From contig OX387190.1 of the NCBI GenBank assembly GCA_947561395.2, positions 13,634,858 through 13,698,857 of the forward strand: a stretch of DNA of 64,000 nucleotides, written 5' to 3'. Positions 21,106-30,309 of this stretch are shown piece after piece. The notes under the pieces were generated by a model. The model ran no database searches and had not been told where the DNA came from. It worked only from the letters and a program-made list of their open reading frames with translations. The stretch is from Buxus sempervirens (Eukaryota; Streptophyta; Magnoliopsida; Buxales; Buxaceae). Positions within the stretch are counted from its first letter, which is position 1. Each line of letters begins with the position of its first letter. The position numbers and the translations under genes are program-made.

Positions 21106-22069
21106 ATGAATCCCATTGAAGACGAAGCTGATGCTCCTCATCCAGATGTTGTCCTGCTCCAAGAACAAGTGGCAGGATTAGCCCGAATGCTAGAGAACAT
21201 ATTGTCCGTGCAGGCCCAAAAAATGCAGGCCCAGAACCAAGCATCCACTTCCAACCCTGCACCTCCACCCCAAATCAATATTCCACCTCCAGTGCAACCA
21301 ATTCCTGAACCCGTCTATGAACCCACCCCTGAACCTATACTGATCAGGGATGAGACAGCTGAGTCAAACAAGGCTAAGGAAAAGGAAAGGATAAGGGAAG
21401 AGATTGAAAGAAAGTTCCTGCACAAACTGGAAATGATCCAAGATGAACTTAGAGAAGTAAAAGGGGTGAGCAACTTCGGGGGCACCAACTTTGAGGACTT
21501 ATGCCTGTATCCTAATGTTAACCTGCCAGCTAAGTTCAAGTGCCCAGACCTAGACAAATATGATGGCACTGGCTGCCCCATGAGCCATCTAAAGTTGTAC
21601 TGCGGTGCCCTATGGCAGTTTGGGCGGGATGAGGGTGTTCTGATCCAGCTCTTCCAAAGGAGCTTAACTGGAACCGCCTTGAGGTGGTTCGCTACTCTAG
21701 ACCATGGAAAGATTAGAAGATGGAAGGACCTAGCAGATGCCTTCCTAGCTCAGTACCGGTTCAATTCAGAGATCGTGCCAGATAGGTACGACGTAATGAG
21801 AATGAGCAAGGGAAGGGATGAATCTGTGAGACAGTATGCCAAGAGATGGAGGGAGACTGCCTCTCAGGTCAGGCCACCTATGCTAGAGCAAATAGATGAT
21901 TTCCACTTTCATCAGCACATTGGGTCAACCATTCTACAGCCATTTGGTGGGTCAGACAACCACTAATTTTGCTGCCTTAGTTCAAGTGGCTGACCGAATT
22001 GAAGACGGGATAAGGTCAGGTAAGATAATTGACCACTCTGCCATGGTTAGTCAACAAGACCTAATCTGA
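21106..22069 (+). pseudogene. gag: A2 gag (capsid part), two compensating indels
   Basis: Structural Gag of a Tat/Ogre-type element; it builds the cytoplasmic particle. It starts MNPIEDEADAPHPDV at 21106, conserved with A1. A coiled-coil-like VVLLQEQVAGLARMLENI is followed by a proline-rich stretch and the retrotransposon gag domain (FEDLCLYPNVNLPAKFKCP, GTALRWFATLDHGKIRRWKDL, AQYRFNSEIVPDRYDVM, REYAKRWRE-like segment). Compared with A1 there is one extra base near 21893, so the original frame stops at 21964-21966. The shifted frame (TLGQPFYSHLVGQTTTNFAA) runs on to TGA at 22067-22069. A second indel near 22065 returns to the frame of the next ORF. Truncated products only. Confidence 0.88.
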
Positions 22070-22122
22070 AGAAAGGAAGCGGGATTAAGAAGAATGGGAA
22101 CAAGAAAGAAGGGAAGGTAAAC

Positions 22123-24306
22123 ATGGTACAGCCACCATCAGGTCCTAACAAGCCCATACAAATCAACATACCCGCTCATTTTCCTACTCCATCTCCATCT
22201 ACCCAGGCCCATATGAGGGTTAATGTTCCAGCAGCACCTTCAGACCAAAAAAGGGTTTTTACCAAGGAGGAAAAGGATGCTTATTTTGCAGCAAGGAGAA
22301 ATAGGGTTTTCACTCCTATTCCAATGACTCCTTCTCAGTTGCTGCCCACTTTATTGCAAGCAGGGTATATCACTTTAAGAGAACCCAATCCGAATGCACC
22401 CAAGGGGAGAAATTTTGACCCCTCCACCACTTGTGATTACCACATGGGTGCACCTGGGCACCCTACTAGCAAGTGTTGGCCTTTGAAACATGCCATTCAG
22501 GATTTACTGGACCAGAATACCCTGTCTTTCAATACAGGGGCTCCCAATCCTCCTAGAACAGATATTGGACAGAACCCTCTGTCCCAGCATCATGGGCCAG
22601 GCCCATCTAATGTTATAGGTGTCGTCTCTTCTGATAAAATAACCTTTGACCCATCCCAGTTAATTGCTCCAGTAGGGACAACGGTCAAAGTTTATTTTAA
22701 CAGAATAGCTAAGGAAAAAGAAATAAATGCAAATTCAAAGGGGAATGATAGTGTTGCAAAGAACATTAGCTCATCTCTGGACCGGGTCTCGTCCCTCATG
22801 GCCCAAAAGAACATTGCAAAACCACCATTGGTCATCAATTGCAGTCCATCCACCTTTACTTCACCCATTCAGTCAAAACCACCATTGGTCATAAACTGTG
22901 ACCCTCTTAATGCATCAGTCACTTCCGTGACCCCTCAACCAAAACAACTACCACCATTGGTCGTTGATATCCCTCTCACTCAAATTTCATCATCCAAGTC
23001 TAAACTTCCTCCCTTGGTGATAAATGTCCCCAAGCCTTCCTACTCTGAATCGGCTGTACCATGGAACTACAGTGAAGCTTTTACCACTACATGCCCTGCA
23101 GCTGAAAGCAAGGCAGAAGTGAACCTCATGATGAGGTCAGGAAAATGTGTAGCGGTGGAAGAAAAACAAAAGGAAACAAAGAAGGAGAAGAAAGAAGAAA
23201 AAAATAAAGGAAAGGCCAAGATAGGGGATGATGCCCCTCATGTAACTAACAGTGAGGCAGTTGACCTCATTAAAATAATAAAAAAGAGTGAGTTCAATGT
23301 TGTCAAGCAGTTGAACAAAGTCCCTGCCCAGATCTCAATACTGGGCCTATTGTTAAATTCTGAAAAACATAGGGACTCCTTGTTAAGGATACTCCAGGGG
23401 GCCCATGTGCCTAAAAACATTGAACCAGACCAACTAGGCCGGATGGTTGGACAAATCTTATCCCACAATGTCATAACTTTTTCAGAGACTGAGATTAGCC
23501 CAGCAGGGTACCATCATGTTGACCCATTGCACATAGCTGTACTCAGTAAGGGTTGCATGATAGCCCGGGTCCTGATTGATAATGGGTCGGCTCTCAATGT
23601 CTGCCCATTAATAACCTTTGTTAAGCTCGGTCTGGAGCAAAACAAAATCAAACAGAATGGAAGAATCATAAGAGCATTTGACAGCTCTAAAACACACTCC
23701 CTAGGGGAGGTTGAACTGCCGGTCACAATTGGACCGTATATTTTCAACATCACATTTGAAGTGATGGATATACCTGCAGCCTTCAACCTACTCCTAGGAA
23801 GGCCGTGGATTCATACGGCTAGGGCTATACCATCTACCCTCCACCAAAGAGTCAAATATATCAGAGGGCAAAAGGTGATTATTGTCCTAGCCGAAAATTT
23901 GGTTCCTCCCATGTGGTCCCCTGATGTACCCTATATAAACATGGAAATGACTGCTGACAAGATGGCCTTTCACTCTTTCCAATTTGAAACTGTTAATTTC
24001 ATACCTGAGGGGTATCAAGAAAAGGAAGGAAAATTGACCTGTGCTGAGAAAATGGTCAAGAATGTGCTAGAAGAATATAACTTTCACTGTGGAAAAGGTC
24101 TGGGGTTTAACCTGCAGGGAAGGATAGAACCGATAAAGGTTAAGAAGATGGTCCACAGAGCAGGATTGGGGTCCAAGCCAAGGAAGTGGAGAAGTCAGAG
24201 GGAAATGGAAAACATGAAATTCCCTCACATCAGGGAAACTTTTCCTAAGCTTTCTCACATGATTCAGCTATCTCCTCCTGAGGATCAGTCCAAACCCATA
24301 CTATAA
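22123..24306 (+). CDS. A2 nucleocapsid-protease polyprotein with G-patch
   Basis: 727 residues as written from ATG 22123; in the intact element it would be the continuation of gag. The zinc knuckle C104-x2-H107-x5-H113-x4-C118 (CDYHMGAPGHPTSKC) binds genomic RNA. Residues about 230-310 carry four repeats of the type KPPLVINC, a short linear motif of unknown role. The aspartic protease is around D486 (VLIDNGSALNVCP), with DNG instead of DTG/DSG as usual in this branch, and the flap/LLGRPWIH segment follows. Residues about 645-700 hold a G-patch (GKGLGFNLQG, then HRAGLGSK), an RNA-binding glycine motif also seen after some retroviral proteases. It stops at TAA 24304-24306; the next ORF is in another frame. 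Identification is firm; activity is unlikely because upstream gag is broken. Confidence 0.88.
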   Translation: MVQPPSGPNKPIQINIPAHFPTPSPSTQAHMRVNVPAAPSDQKRVFTKEEKDAYFAARRNRVFTPIPMTPSQLLPTLLQAGYITLREPNPNAPKGRNFDPSTTCDYHMGAPGHPTSKCWPLKHAIQDLLDQNTLSFNTGAPNPPRTDIGQNPLSQHHGPGPSNVIGVVSSDKITFDPSQLIAPVGTTVKVYFNRIAKEKEINANSKGNDSVAKNISSSLDRVSSLMAQKNIAKPPLVINCSPSTFTSPIQSKPPLVINCDPLNASVTSVTPQPKQLPPLVVDIPLTQISSSKSKLPPLVINVPKPSYSESAVPWNYSEAFTTTCPAAESKAEVNLMMRSGKCVAVEEKQKETKKEKKEEKNKGKAKIGDDAPHVTNSEAVDLIKIIKKSEFNVVKQLNKVPAQISILGLLLNSEKHRDSLLRILQGAHVPKNIEPDQLGRMVGQILSHNVITFSETEISPAGYHHVDPLHIAVLSKGCMIARVLIDNGSALNVCPLITFVKLGLEQNKIKQNGRIIRAFDSSKTHSLGEVELPVTIGPYIFNITFEVMDIPAAFNLLLGRPWIHTARAIPSTLHQRVKYIRGQKVIIVLAENLVPPMWSPDVPYINMEMTADKMAFHSFQFETVNFIPEGYQEKEGKLTCAEKMVKNVLEEYNFHCGKGLGFNLQGRIEPIKVKKMVHRAGLGSKPRKWRSQREMENMKFPHIRETFPKLSHMIQLSPPEDQSKPIL

Positions 24307-24340
24307 CATCAATCCATTCCAAAAACCCAAATCCTCAACC

Positions 24341-25120
24341 GTGCAACCATATGTTCAACCTCCACCTCCACAAGCATTGGGTGGGCCTGGGCCACATATA
24401 GAACAGAAGCATGATTTCTCTGAGGACGTGGGAGCCTTTTTTGCCATGACAGAAGGCAACAAAGAAGAAGGAGCAGAGGAGCTACCTTTTATTGACTGGG
24501 CTGCAGTAGAAGTTCCATCTAGGACTAGCCCTACAGAAGAAACAGGCGATGCAACTCACCCAGTATTGGTGATTTTGGATGCGGACCCTGAGCTTGAGGA
24601 GCAAGCTTGTATCCCTGCCCGAGATTCTTTTATTCTGAACAATTGGGAGGAAACTCCCCTTACTTTTGAAGCCGCGTTTGTTTGGCAAACAAACATGGCT
24701 TCCAAAAAAAAAATTCCATTAGTGGAATGCCCTTTTCCTGAAGGTTTTAATGAGCCTTCATCTTCAGGGAAAGATTTTGTAGAAGGCTCTCAGAAAACAC
24801 AAAAAGATTTTCCAATTTTTTATAGAAAAAAAAAAATTTTCAAAAAGGTCCAAACCACTTATGAACCATATAAGCAAACGGAATTGGATCAGGTTGAGTA
24901 TGACTTCGATCTCGAGCTCGACTTTGACCTAATGGGGGTTGAGGAAGAGACCGAGGACGAAGAAGATGACCCTCCAAAAGAAATCACATATCAATTGGAG
25001 CGTCATGAAAAGGGGGTCCAACCCAATATTGAAGAGACCATATCAATAAATCTAGGGACCGAAGATGACCCAAAAATAGTGAAGATTGGGATGTGTCTAT
25101 CTGAGGTACAGCGGGATTAA
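24341..25120 (+). CDS. A2 acidic protease-RT spacer
   Basis: 259 residues, in the same frame as RT and separated from it only by TAA (25118-25120). It is low complexity and acidic (DFDLELDFDLMGVEEETEDE), with a proline-rich start and the segment PFIDWAA that survives in A1. It ends ISINLGTEDDPKIVKIG...LSEVQRD, the usual lead-in to RT in plant Ty3-gypsy elements. TAA is directly followed by ATG. So either this is a nonsense mutation or termination-restart is possible; I favour mutation. No enzymatic role. Confidence 0.75.
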   Translation: MQPYVQPPPPQALGGPGPHIEQKHDFSEDVGAFFAMTEGNKEEGAEELPFIDWAAVEVPSRTSPTEETGDATHPVLVILDADPELEEQACIPARDSFILNNWEETPLTFEAAFVWQTNMASKKKIPLVECPFPEGFNEPSSSGKDFVEGSQKTQKDFPIFYRKKKIFKKVQTTYEPYKQTELDQVEYDFDLELDFDLMGVEEETEDEEDDPPKEITYQLERHEKGVQPNIEETISINLGTEDDPKIVKIGMCLSEVQRD

Positions 25121-27166
25121 ATGATACGATTCTTGGCTGATTATGAAGATGTATTTGCATGGTCGTATCGGGAAATGCGAGGTTTAGACACGGACATGGT
25201 TGTGCACAGGCTACCCATTCTACCAGATGCCAAGCCAGTTAAGCAGAAACTGAGAAGGTTAAAACCTGAATGGACATTGAAGGTCAAAGATGAAGTGGTT
25301 AAGAAATTTCAAGCTGGGTTCTTAGCGGTCTCCACTTACCCTGAATGGCTTGCAAATATAGTGCCAGTACCAAAGAAGGATGGAAAAGTCAGAATGTGTG
25401 TAGACTACAGAGACTTGAATAAGGCAAGCCCAAAGGATGATTTTCCACTTCCACATATTGACATCCTGGTGGACAACACTGCTGTACATAGCCTGTTCTC
25501 ATTCATGGACGGGTTTTCTGGGTACAATCAAATTAAGATGGCTAAGGAAGACCAAGAGAAGACAGCCTTCATCACTCCTTGGGGTACCTTTCATTACACT
25601 GTCATACCATTTGGGCTTAAGAATGCCGGGGCAACCTACCAACGGGCCATGACAACCTTATTCCATGATATGATCCATAAGGAGATGGAGGTTTATGTGG
25701 ATGATATGATAGCCAAATCATGTGAAGAAGAAGACCACTTGATCAACTTGAAGAAGGTGTTTGACCGGCTCAAGAAATACAGTCTAAGGCTTAACCCTGC
25801 GAAATGTGTCTTTGGGGCTACATCAGGAAAATTATTGGGCTTTATAGTAAGTAGAAAGGGAATTGAGATAGACCCAGCTAAAGCTAAAGCAATCATCGAA
25901 ATGCCATCACCTAGAACGGAGAGGGAAGTTCGTGGTTTTCTTGGAAGGATTCAGTACATAAGCCGGTTCATAGAACAGCTCACCACTATCTGTGAACCAA
26001 TTTTCAAGCTTCTAAGAAAGAATAACCCGACAGTCTGGAATGAAGATTGCCAAGAAGCCTTTGACACAATAAAGGAATATTTGTTGAACCCACCTGTGCT
26101 AGTACCACCAACTCCAGGAAGGCCATTGATTTTATACTTGTCTGTTTTGGAGACGTCAATGGGGTGTGTCTTGGGACAGCATGATGATACAGGCAGAAAG
26201 GAAAGGGCGATTTACTACTTAAGCAAGAAATTTACAGAATATGAAGCAATGTATTCCCCTTTAGAAAAGACTTGTTGTGCTTTAGTGTGGGCAACTCAAA
26301 GACTGAGGCATTATTTCCTTAGTCATTCCACCTTATTGATATCCCGAATGGACCCTTTAAAGTATCTATTTGAGAAACCAGCTTTAACTGGCAGAACAGC
26401 AAAGTGGCAGTTGTTACTCTCTGAATTTGACCTCACCTATATCACGCATAAAGCCATTAAGGGTCAAGCCATTGCTGATCACTTAGCCGCACACCCTTTA
26501 CCAGAATACCAACCTTTGAAGACTAATTTTCCTGATGAGGCAATCCTGTTTACTGAAGAAGAAGAAGGGGAAAGCTTGTGGCAAATGTTTTTTGATGGGG
26601 CCGCCAATATGAATGGAAATGGAATAGGGGCTATTGTGATCAAGCCAGATGGGGCACACATCCCAATCGCAGTGAAGTTAAGATTCCAATGCACAAACAA
26701 TATAGCAGAGTATGAAGCATGCATAATTGGGTTGCAAGCTGCCTTAGACCATGAAGTAGAGGAACTTGACGTATATGGAGATTCGAGTCTTATAATCTTC
26801 CAAACAACTGGTGAATGGAAAACCAAGGATCACAAATTGATCCCCTATCACCAGTATTTGGAAGAAATAAGCACCAAATTTACTCGAATTTCCTTCAATT
26901 ATATGCCAAGGGCCAAAAATCAGTTTGCGGATGCTCTAGCAACATTGGCTTCAATGGTCAGTATGCCAGAAGGTGTTGATATTAGACCACTGGAAATTGA
27001 AGTCAGAGATGAACCAGCTTATTGCCTTGTTCTAGAAGAAACCCCAGAAGAAGAAGTACCATGGTTTCAAGATATTAAGAACTTCCTAAATGATCGGAGT
27101 TTGCCAAAAAAATCACTTCTACAGAGAAAAGAACAATACAGAGGCTGGCAGGGCAGTTCTTACTAA
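25121..27166 (+). CDS. pol: A2 reverse transcriptase, RNase H and second (archaeal-type) RNase H
   Basis: 681 residues. RT copies genomic RNA to DNA in the particle: VDYRDLNKASPKDDFPLP, SFMDGFSGYNQI, and the catalytic YVDD at residues 192-195 with the PFGLKNAGATYQ segment before it. The Ty3-type RNase H follows (residues about 330-470; AIYYLSKKFTEYEAMYSPLEK, IADHLA end). A second, archaeal-type RNase H begins FFDGAANMNG, with acidic residues D492, E530, D554 and D604. Dual RNase H is a hallmark of the Tat branch. Near 27107 a one-base indel in a run of seven A shifts the frame, so the last residues (KKSLLQRKEQYRG...) are wrong and integrase lies in another frame. All catalytic motifs are intact. 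Confidence 0.93.
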   Translation: MIRFLADYEDVFAWSYREMRGLDTDMVVHRLPILPDAKPVKQKLRRLKPEWTLKVKDEVVKKFQAGFLAVSTYPEWLANIVPVPKKDGKVRMCVDYRDLNKASPKDDFPLPHIDILVDNTAVHSLFSFMDGFSGYNQIKMAKEDQEKTAFITPWGTFHYTVIPFGLKNAGATYQRAMTTLFHDMIHKEMEVYVDDMIAKSCEEEDHLINLKKVFDRLKKYSLRLNPAKCVFGATSGKLLGFIVSRKGIEIDPAKAKAIIEMPSPRTEREVRGFLGRIQYISRFIEQLTTICEPIFKLLRKNNPTVWNEDCQEAFDTIKEYLLNPPVLVPPTPGRPLILYLSVLETSMGCVLGQHDDTGRKERAIYYLSKKFTEYEAMYSPLEKTCCALVWATQRLRHYFLSHSTLLISRMDPLKYLFEKPALTGRTAKWQLLLSEFDLTYITHKAIKGQAIADHLAAHPLPEYQPLKTNFPDEAILFTEEEEGESLWQMFFDGAANMNGNGIGAIVIKPDGAHIPIAVKLRFQCTNNIAEYEACIIGLQAALDHEVEELDVYGDSSLIIFQTTGEWKTKDHKLIPYHQYLEEISTKFTRISFNYMPRAKNQFADALATLASMVSMPEGVDIRPLEIEVRDEPAYCLVLEETPEEEVPWFQDIKNFLNDRSLPKKSLLQRKEQYRGWQGSSY

Positions 27167-27177
27167 GTGGTGGAAAG

Positions 27178-28371
27178 ATGTACAAAAGATCACACAATGA
27201 TATACTACTTAGATGTGTTGCCAAGACCGAGTCAGAAAGGTTAGTTGAAACTGTACATGGAGGAGTGTGTGGACCCCATATGAACGGGCACATGCTTGCC
27301 AAGAAGATTCTGCGATTAGGATATTACTGGTCGACTATGGAGCACGATTGCTATATACATGTCAAAAGGTGTCATTTATGCCAAGTGTATGCTGATAATA
27401 AAAATGCACCCCCAAGTGAATTGCACAACATGACATCTCCGTGGCCCTTCTCCATGTGGGGTATAGACGTCATTGGAATGATCTCGCCAAAGGCATCAAA
27501 TGGACACAGGTTTATACTTGTAGCAATTGATTACTTCACCAAGTGGGTAGAGGCAGCTTCATATGCAAACATTACAAGTAGCCACGTTTTGAAATTCTTG
27601 AAGCACAATATCATTTGTCGCTACGGTCTGCCAAGTGCCATAGTATCAGACAATGCTTCAAACCTTAAAAACAAGGACATGAGAAAGATGTGTGAACAAT
27701 TTCACATCACCCACCACAAGTCAGCTCCGTATAGACCAAAGATGAATGGGGCAGTAGAAGCAACAAATAAGAATATAAAGAAGATCGTTCAGAAGATGGT
27801 AGTGAGTTTTAAAGATTGGCATGAAATGTTGCCACTTGCTCTACATGCTTACAGAACCTCAATCCGGACTTCTACAGGGGCAACCCCGTATTCCTTAGTA
27901 TATGGAATGGAAGCAGTTTTACCAGTAGAAGTGGAAATACCTTCACTAAAAGTGCTAATGGAAGCTGAATGGATACAGTCAAGACATGATCAACTCAATT
28001 TAATAGAGGAAAAGCGATTAAAAGCGCTTTGTCATGGCCAATTGTATCAAAAGAGGATGGCCAGGGCTTACAATAAGAAGGTAAAGCCCAGAACTTTCCA
28101 AGAAGGAAATTTAATATTGAAGAAAATCTTACCCTTTTTGGAAGACCCTCGTGGAAAGTTCAAACCAAATTGGGAAGGACCTTATGTGGTCAAGAAGGTC
28201 CTATCGGGGGGTGCTCTCATCTTAACAGAAATGGATGGGAAGGATTTTCCTGAGGCAATTAACTCTGATGCAGTAAAGAGATATTTTCCTGAGGCAATTA
28301 ACTCTTATACTAGGGCAAGGCCAATAGGGGCAAAAAGAGGAAACAAGAAAAAAAGAAAGAAAAAAAAATAG
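27178..28371 (+). CDS. A2 integrase
   Basis: 397 residues; its natural start is inside the polyprotein upstream (the frame is open through QRLAGQFLLSGGKMYK). The zinc-binding HHCC is seen as VHGGVCGPHMNGH...KRCHLC. The catalytic triad is D97, D158 and E194 (GIDVIG; IVSDNAS; AVEATNK) with 35 residues between the last two. A GPY/F-type segment follows (GKFKPNWEGPYVVKKVLSGG). There is no chromodomain. The C-terminus holds a tandem duplication of 13 residues starting FPEAINS (direct repeat at 28244 and 28283) and ends in a lysine-rich tail. The enzyme inserts cDNA and makes the 5-bp target duplications seen here. Fused to RT in an intact copy; here separated by a frameshift. Confidence 0.93.
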   Translation: MYKRSHNDILLRCVAKTESERLVETVHGGVCGPHMNGHMLAKKILRLGYYWSTMEHDCYIHVKRCHLCQVYADNKNAPPSELHNMTSPWPFSMWGIDVIGMISPKASNGHRFILVAIDYFTKWVEAASYANITSSHVLKFLKHNIICRYGLPSAIVSDNASNLKNKDMRKMCEQFHITHHKSAPYRPKMNGAVEATNKNIKKIVQKMVVSFKDWHEMLPLALHAYRTSIRTSTGATPYSLVYGMEAVLPVEVEIPSLKVLMEAEWIQSRHDQLNLIEEKRLKALCHGQLYQKRMARAYNKKVKPRTFQEGNLILKKILPFLEDPRGKFKPNWEGPYVVKKVLSGGALILTEMDGKDFPEAINSDAVKRYFPEAINSYTRARPIGAKRGNKKKRKKKK

Positions 28372-30296
28372 GGGCAAATGAAAGCCAAATACAAAATAAG
28401 GGGAATGGGATCGAATTCATCATGACTGTAAGTCCGGTTGACCCATTTTCACACTTAGAAAATTTTGAGCCTTTAATGCCTTTTCTTTCATAAACCGAGC
28501 TTAGCCTTTGTTTCGTCCTATTATTAAGCCCTCGGTGATTTTAGTATATTCATTCAACTTTCAGAGTAAGATTGGTGATGACGGAATGCAGAAGCCGGCC
28601 CTAGTCATGAAAACCGTAATTGGCGCTAGGGGCAATAGGGGCAAAAAGATAAAAAAAAAAAAAGAAAAAAAGAAAAAAAAAAAGAAGAATCAAAGGTTGA
28701 GTTGATCATATGGTCCAAGTTTGAAGTCAGCATGAGCACTGGAAACTGAGCAGATTAGCAGGATCAGTCATGAATAAAAATCCATTTGGGGATGATTCTA
28801 AAGGTCACAAGATAGGCAGATTTGGTCTCTCCCTATTGCTTGGACTACCCTTTTCATTATTCAACCTGATTTTAATTCCTTTAATTATATGTGATTAAGT
28901 GTTTTGGATCAGCTGTTAAAAAAAAAACTATACTTTGGCCTGTGATGAGAATCTATATCTTTTCATAAAACATTGGTTTTGCAAGCATTAGAGAATTCTG
29001 AGGCCACTAGTATAAAACATATTTTCTTATGTTTGCATTTGCATTCTTCTTTTAGGGTTTCTTTTTGGCAAAGGTTAAAAAAAAAGAAAAAAGAAAAAAA
29101 AGAAGAAAAAAAAAGAAAAAAGAAAAAAAAGAGTAAAAAGAAAAAAAGAGAAAAAAGAGAAAAAGGAAAAAAGAGGATCATCTCTATTGAGGGGCAAATA
29201 CTTCTTCAAACAATCAAAACCGGGGCATGCTCAGTGTCTTTCCTTCTGGGTTTTCATTGGAATGAATTCCAACATCTAGAAGAAGTAATCAAGCTTTAGT
29301 CTTCGAATTTGAAAGAAAAAAAAAGGCTTCGAAGCAATGACATGTTTTCTTCGTTAAACAAGGGTTCCCAATTCTTCAATCATGCAGAAGGATTTTACTG
29401 GGGCAGCAAGAGGCATGAAAGACAGATCATGGGTTGTAAAGGCATGAGATTAGATCATCAGATTATGATTCTCAAATCCATCAATCAAGATGAGGGCATT
29501 CACTTGGGCAATTAAAAAGCATGAAGACAGGTTATGGGCAGTAAGGGCACATACATCGTTATTGAGAGAGCAAGAAGATAAAGAAGCAAAAGCAAGTTGC
29601 AAAATATTCAAGCACAGGTTTGAGCATCACATGGCACCTAGGTATATCAAATAAGAAAATCAATCAGGAAAATTCAAAAAGTGAAAAACATCAAAATCAA
29701 TTGAGTTTGTAGTGGTCAATCCACATCCTTTTCAAAATTTGCTTGTCTTAGATTTCTTTTCATAGCCACGAGAGCTCCAAGAAATCTGAGATAAAGAAGA
29801 GACGCCACCCCATCAGACTTCAAGCAGGGGTTTCATTGGCTATCTTCGAATCCATGTTTTTATCATTTCTTTGTTTGACCAAAGCAAGTTCAATTAATGA
29901 GATGTTTTTTAAATGTGTAATTTTGAGTAGTGTTTGTTCTTTGCTGATCATTGTGCTACAACTGCAGGCCACCCAGAAAAATTGTTTTTTTCATCATTTT
30001 CTCCACACTTTTCAGGAGATCAATGTTTATATTAGTTATAAGTTGCAAGGATTGCCATCTTACCCACTTTTGTTTAAAAATTGTCTCAAATCTCATTTCA
30101 TAGCCACGAGAGCTCAGTAAGAGAAGAGAGGAGGATTTGGCCCTTAAGCTGAGGGACTTCTAGCAAATCTTCCACAATAAATCCAAAATCATCCATTTAA
30201 TCCTTGCAAAATGCAATTAGTAAGACAAAGATCTCAAAAAGTGCAATTGGTGGGTCTTTTTTGCTCTCTGCTTGTAATTGGTTCCAATTACCAGCA
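28372..30296 (+). mobile_element. A2 3' untranslated region
   Basis: About 1.9 kb without supported genes. It has A/G-only tracts (28338-28371, 28648-28685, 29075-29176), twice near the PPT-like AGGGGCAAAAAGA. A direct repeat CATAGCCACGAGAGCTC lies at 29761 and about 30101. The A1 copy keeps the same blocks. ORFs here are by-products of the purine tracts. Confidence 0.75.
29741..29797 (+). repeat. Stem-loop in the A2 3' UTR
   Basis: AGATTTCTT (29750-29758) pairs with AAGAAATCT (29779-29787), and outward bases extend the stem with few mismatches; the loop holds CATAGCCACGAGAGCTC. It is conserved in A1 (about 1693-1750). Confidence 0.7.
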
Positions 30297-30309
30297 AAGA
30301 GGGGGCAGC
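30297..30309 (+). other. Polypurine tract of A2
   Basis: AAGAGGGGGCAGC immediately before the 3' LTR start TGTAGACACC; primer for plus-strand DNA synthesis. Confidence 0.88.
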
